A stretch of 49,465 nucleotides of DNA from Caballeronia mineralivorans PML1(12) (GTDB lineage Bacteria; Pseudomonadota; Gammaproteobacteria; Burkholderiales; Burkholderiaceae): assembly GCF_001028175.1 (NCBI RefSeq), contig NZ_AEJF01000009.1, positions 1 through 49,465 on the forward strand, read 5' to 3'. The notes below the pieces were generated by a model that searched no databases, was not told the origin of the DNA, and worked only from the letters and a program-made list of their open reading frames with translations. The first letter of the stretch is position 1; each line of letters starts with the position of its first letter. The position numbers and the translations under genes are program-made. Below, one piece after another: positions 48,061 to 49,465 of the stretch.

Positions 48061-48221
48061 GCATGCGGTTAGCTGTTACAGGCAGTCGCCCGCGCCCGGT
48101 GATCGGTGCGAAACGCCGCTGCAGAGCAGCCCGATATTGGCTACTGGTTATGCGGACGAGGCGCAGTCAGGTGAGAGGTTGCCTTCCGCTGACCAGTCGC
48201 GGGTAAGCTGTCCGGCTCTCC

Positions 48222-48392
48222 ATGTCGCCGGGATCGTCGGAACGGTTGGTGCAATATAGTGAGCGGGCCTATGGTCCCTTGCTGGACGTTCTGACCGTGC
48301 CGGACAAGGCGCGAGAAGCTTACCCGGTACCGGTCCTTTCATGCCATGGCGATACAGGCGAGTTCTGGGAACTTGAAAAATATCGGAAATAA
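48222..48392 (+). CDS. Short ORF, unknown (possible fragment)
   Basis: 56 aa beginning MSPGSSERLVQYSERAYGPL and ending FWELEKYRK. The amino-acid mix looks like real protein, but there is no clear ribosome site. The frame is open upstream for only five codons, so it may be the surviving end of a longer gene. I do not recognise it. Confidence 0.35.
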   Translation: MSPGSSERLVQYSERAYGPLLDVLTVPDKAREAYPVPVLSCHGDTGEFWELEKYRK

Positions 48393-48415
48393 CCAATAAT
48401 GAAAGAGAAAGCCAC

Positions 48416-48634
48416 ATGGCGTGGTTCGTCGACTCGTTCCACGCGAAAGCCGAGGCGGAACTGGACGCCCGGATGAATGCTCCCAGATGGGAAGTGCTCG
48501 CAACGGAACTGCTGGTCAGCATCGACTGGGGGCTTAAAACAGGGCTCGAACCCGGGGAGTTCCCCGTGACATTCTGCCGCGACTGGTCCCCGCTGTATAT
48601 CCGGCGCGTAGGTGGCTACCCCTTTACTCACTGA
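48416..48634 (+). CDS. Short ORF, unknown, upstream of XRE gene
   Basis: 72 aa beginning MAWFVDSFHAKAEAELDARM and ending VGGYPFTH. It lies 23 bp after the previous short ORF and 120 bp before the XRE antitoxin gene. By position it could be, or have been, the toxin of that pair. It does not show the RelE/HigB pattern I would expect and may be truncated. Confidence 0.4.
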   Translation: MAWFVDSFHAKAEAELDARMNAPRWEVLATELLVSIDWGLKTGLEPGEFPVTFCRDWSPLYIRRVGGYPFTH

Positions 48635-48754
48635 CGTTGGTGTTCACCGTTACAGGATTGGCTGGACCCGTGCCCACGATGCACATTCAGAGTATAGACA
48701 GCAGGGCGAAGCGGGCAATGAGCAACGCCGTCGCACGTTGTTAAGGAGGTTTCT

Positions 48755-49195
48755 ATGTCAAAAGAATCGTCGAGCGTTTTTGAGAAATTCAAGGCGCGCG
48801 CTCTGGCCAAACCCGAGACTGCCCGTGTATACCGGGCCAGGATGGACAAGCTGGAGAAGGATCCGGAAGCGCGGCTGTCGCTGCTTGCTCCGCAGGTGGG
48901 GCGGATATTGCGCGCAGCCCGCCAGAAACGGCGCCTGACCCAGGCCGAGCAGGCGGAGGCAAGCGGAATCTTACAGTCGGAAATCAGCCGGATTGAGACG
49001 GGCGGCGGCACGCTAGGACCGTCGATGGAAACCATGGTGAACTATGCGCATGCACTCGACATGGAGGTGGTGCTGATGCTCAAGCCCCGCGAATCGGCGT
49101 TGCCGGCTGACCTGGTGCGCATGTTCGGGGAAGCTGAAGCGAAGGGCGGCGTGGCGGCCGATGAAGGCGCGGTGCGTCTCTGGGGCATCTTCTAA
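48755..49195 (+). CDS. XRE-family antitoxin (HigA/NadS-like)
   Basis: 146 aa DNA-binding protein. FEKFKARALAKPETARVYRA is the N-terminal arm common in HigA-type antitoxins. VGRILRAARQKRRLTQAEQA and SGILQSEISRIETG (about 47-90) form the helix-turn-helix. AAGGAGG lies 6 nt before the ATG, a strong ribosome site. Such genes normally pair with a RelE/HigB toxin; none is recognisable here. It may be an orphan regulator, or its toxin lies in the unknown small ORFs. Confidence 0.8.
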   Translation: MSKESSSVFEKFKARALAKPETARVYRARMDKLEKDPEARLSLLAPQVGRILRAARQKRRLTQAEQAEASGILQSEISRIETGGGTLGPSMETMVNYAHALDMEVVLMLKPRESALPADLVRMFGEAEAKGGVAADEGAVRLWGIF

Positions 49196-49317
49196 TGGGC
49201 TTGGTCGCCACAGGGTGGGCGAATCTGTCGTCACATGGAGTCGAGGCTGCCGCCGAGGGTCTCGCGCTGGCCAGTGTCGTGCTGATCTGGCTCCCGGCAA
49301 GACGCATGCTGAAGCAA

Positions 49318-49465
49318 CTGAACAAATGCCCGCGCATTCCCCCTGCTCGAGCGGCCGGTGTGCTTGCGAACCCAAGGCGAAGCCGACCGCTCAGGAGGGG
49401 GTCTAGCGGGCAGGTTTGGCTTTTGCCTTGGTTGCCGATTTTGGAGCGTGAGCCTCAGTGCCCGG
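49318..49465. repeat. 148-bp direct repeat, copy 2 (cut by window end)
   Basis: Exact match of 46331-46478. The match still holds at the last base of the window, so its right end is not seen. The left boundary is defined: CTGAAC is shared and flanks then differ. Confidence 0.92.

Noticed and set aside
49161..49406. HipA-like toxin gene after the XRE gene
   Set aside because: The frames after 49195 show no HipA motifs and run into the direct repeat.

Overview
The window looks like a chromosomal piece of a beta-proteobacterium of the family Burkholderiaceae, most likely the Burkholderia/Paraburkholderia/Caballeronia group. The evidence is the block serC-pheA-hisC-tyrA-aroA-cmk-rpsA-ihfB-lapA-lapB-ugd-hldA-hldD-cysM, the neighbouring ompA-ubiG-gph-ssrA block, the beta-proteobacterial tmRNA tag (ANDETFALAA), high GC third positions, and a soluble NAD-linked formate dehydrogenase operon (fdsGBAD). 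Genus and species cannot be fixed from the sequence alone.

Layout. (1) 1-3700, minus strand: etfB-etfA, a terminator, then a long acyl-CoA dehydrogenase, which is a fatty-acyl oxidation and electron-transfer module. (2) 3.9-7.3 kb: a lysophospholipase-like hydrolase, an HDAC-family deacetylase and lytic transglycosylase MltB. (3) 7.4-26.7 kb, all minus strand: the core supraoperon. Read 5' to 3' it holds gyrA, a DUF2059 periplasmic protein, serine/aromatic amino acid genes (serC, pheA, hisC, tyrA, aroA), cmk, rpsA, ihfB, the LPS-assembly pair lapA/lapB, LPS/heptose sugar genes (ugd, hldA, hldD), a damaged ComEA-like helix-hairpin-helix gene and cysM. (4) 27.3-30.2 kb, plus strand: ompA, ubiG, gph and the ssrA tmRNA. 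(5) 30.3-33.5 kb, minus strand: an orphan glycosyltransferase, a small secreted protein and a ModE/LysR-like regulator. (6) 33.5-38.8 kb, plus strand: the formate dehydrogenase operon, divergent from that regulator. (7) 38.8-46.2 kb: an FAD monooxygenase, an SmtB-like metal sensor with a cation efflux pump and a clear operator, a TPR-glycosyltransferase fusion, a citrate-type MFS symporter and a GNAT acetyltransferase. (8) 46.2-49.5 kb: an accessory region. It holds a low-complexity membrane protein, a relic of an IS200/IS605-type TnpB element, small unknown ORFs and an orphan HigA-like XRE antitoxin. A 148-bp exact direct repeat brackets this segment, and its second copy runs into the end of the window.

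Most of the window is conserved housekeeping DNA and I see no complete, clearly new multi-gene defence or biosynthetic system. The observations most worth a second look are the bracketing 148-bp repeat, the double lesion in the ComEA-like gene, Gln at GyrA position 83, the SmtB-type sensor/operator/efflux unit, the missing fdsC, and a sigma-54-like site upstream of ompA. No database search was run; family calls rest on recognised motifs and remembered family sequences.
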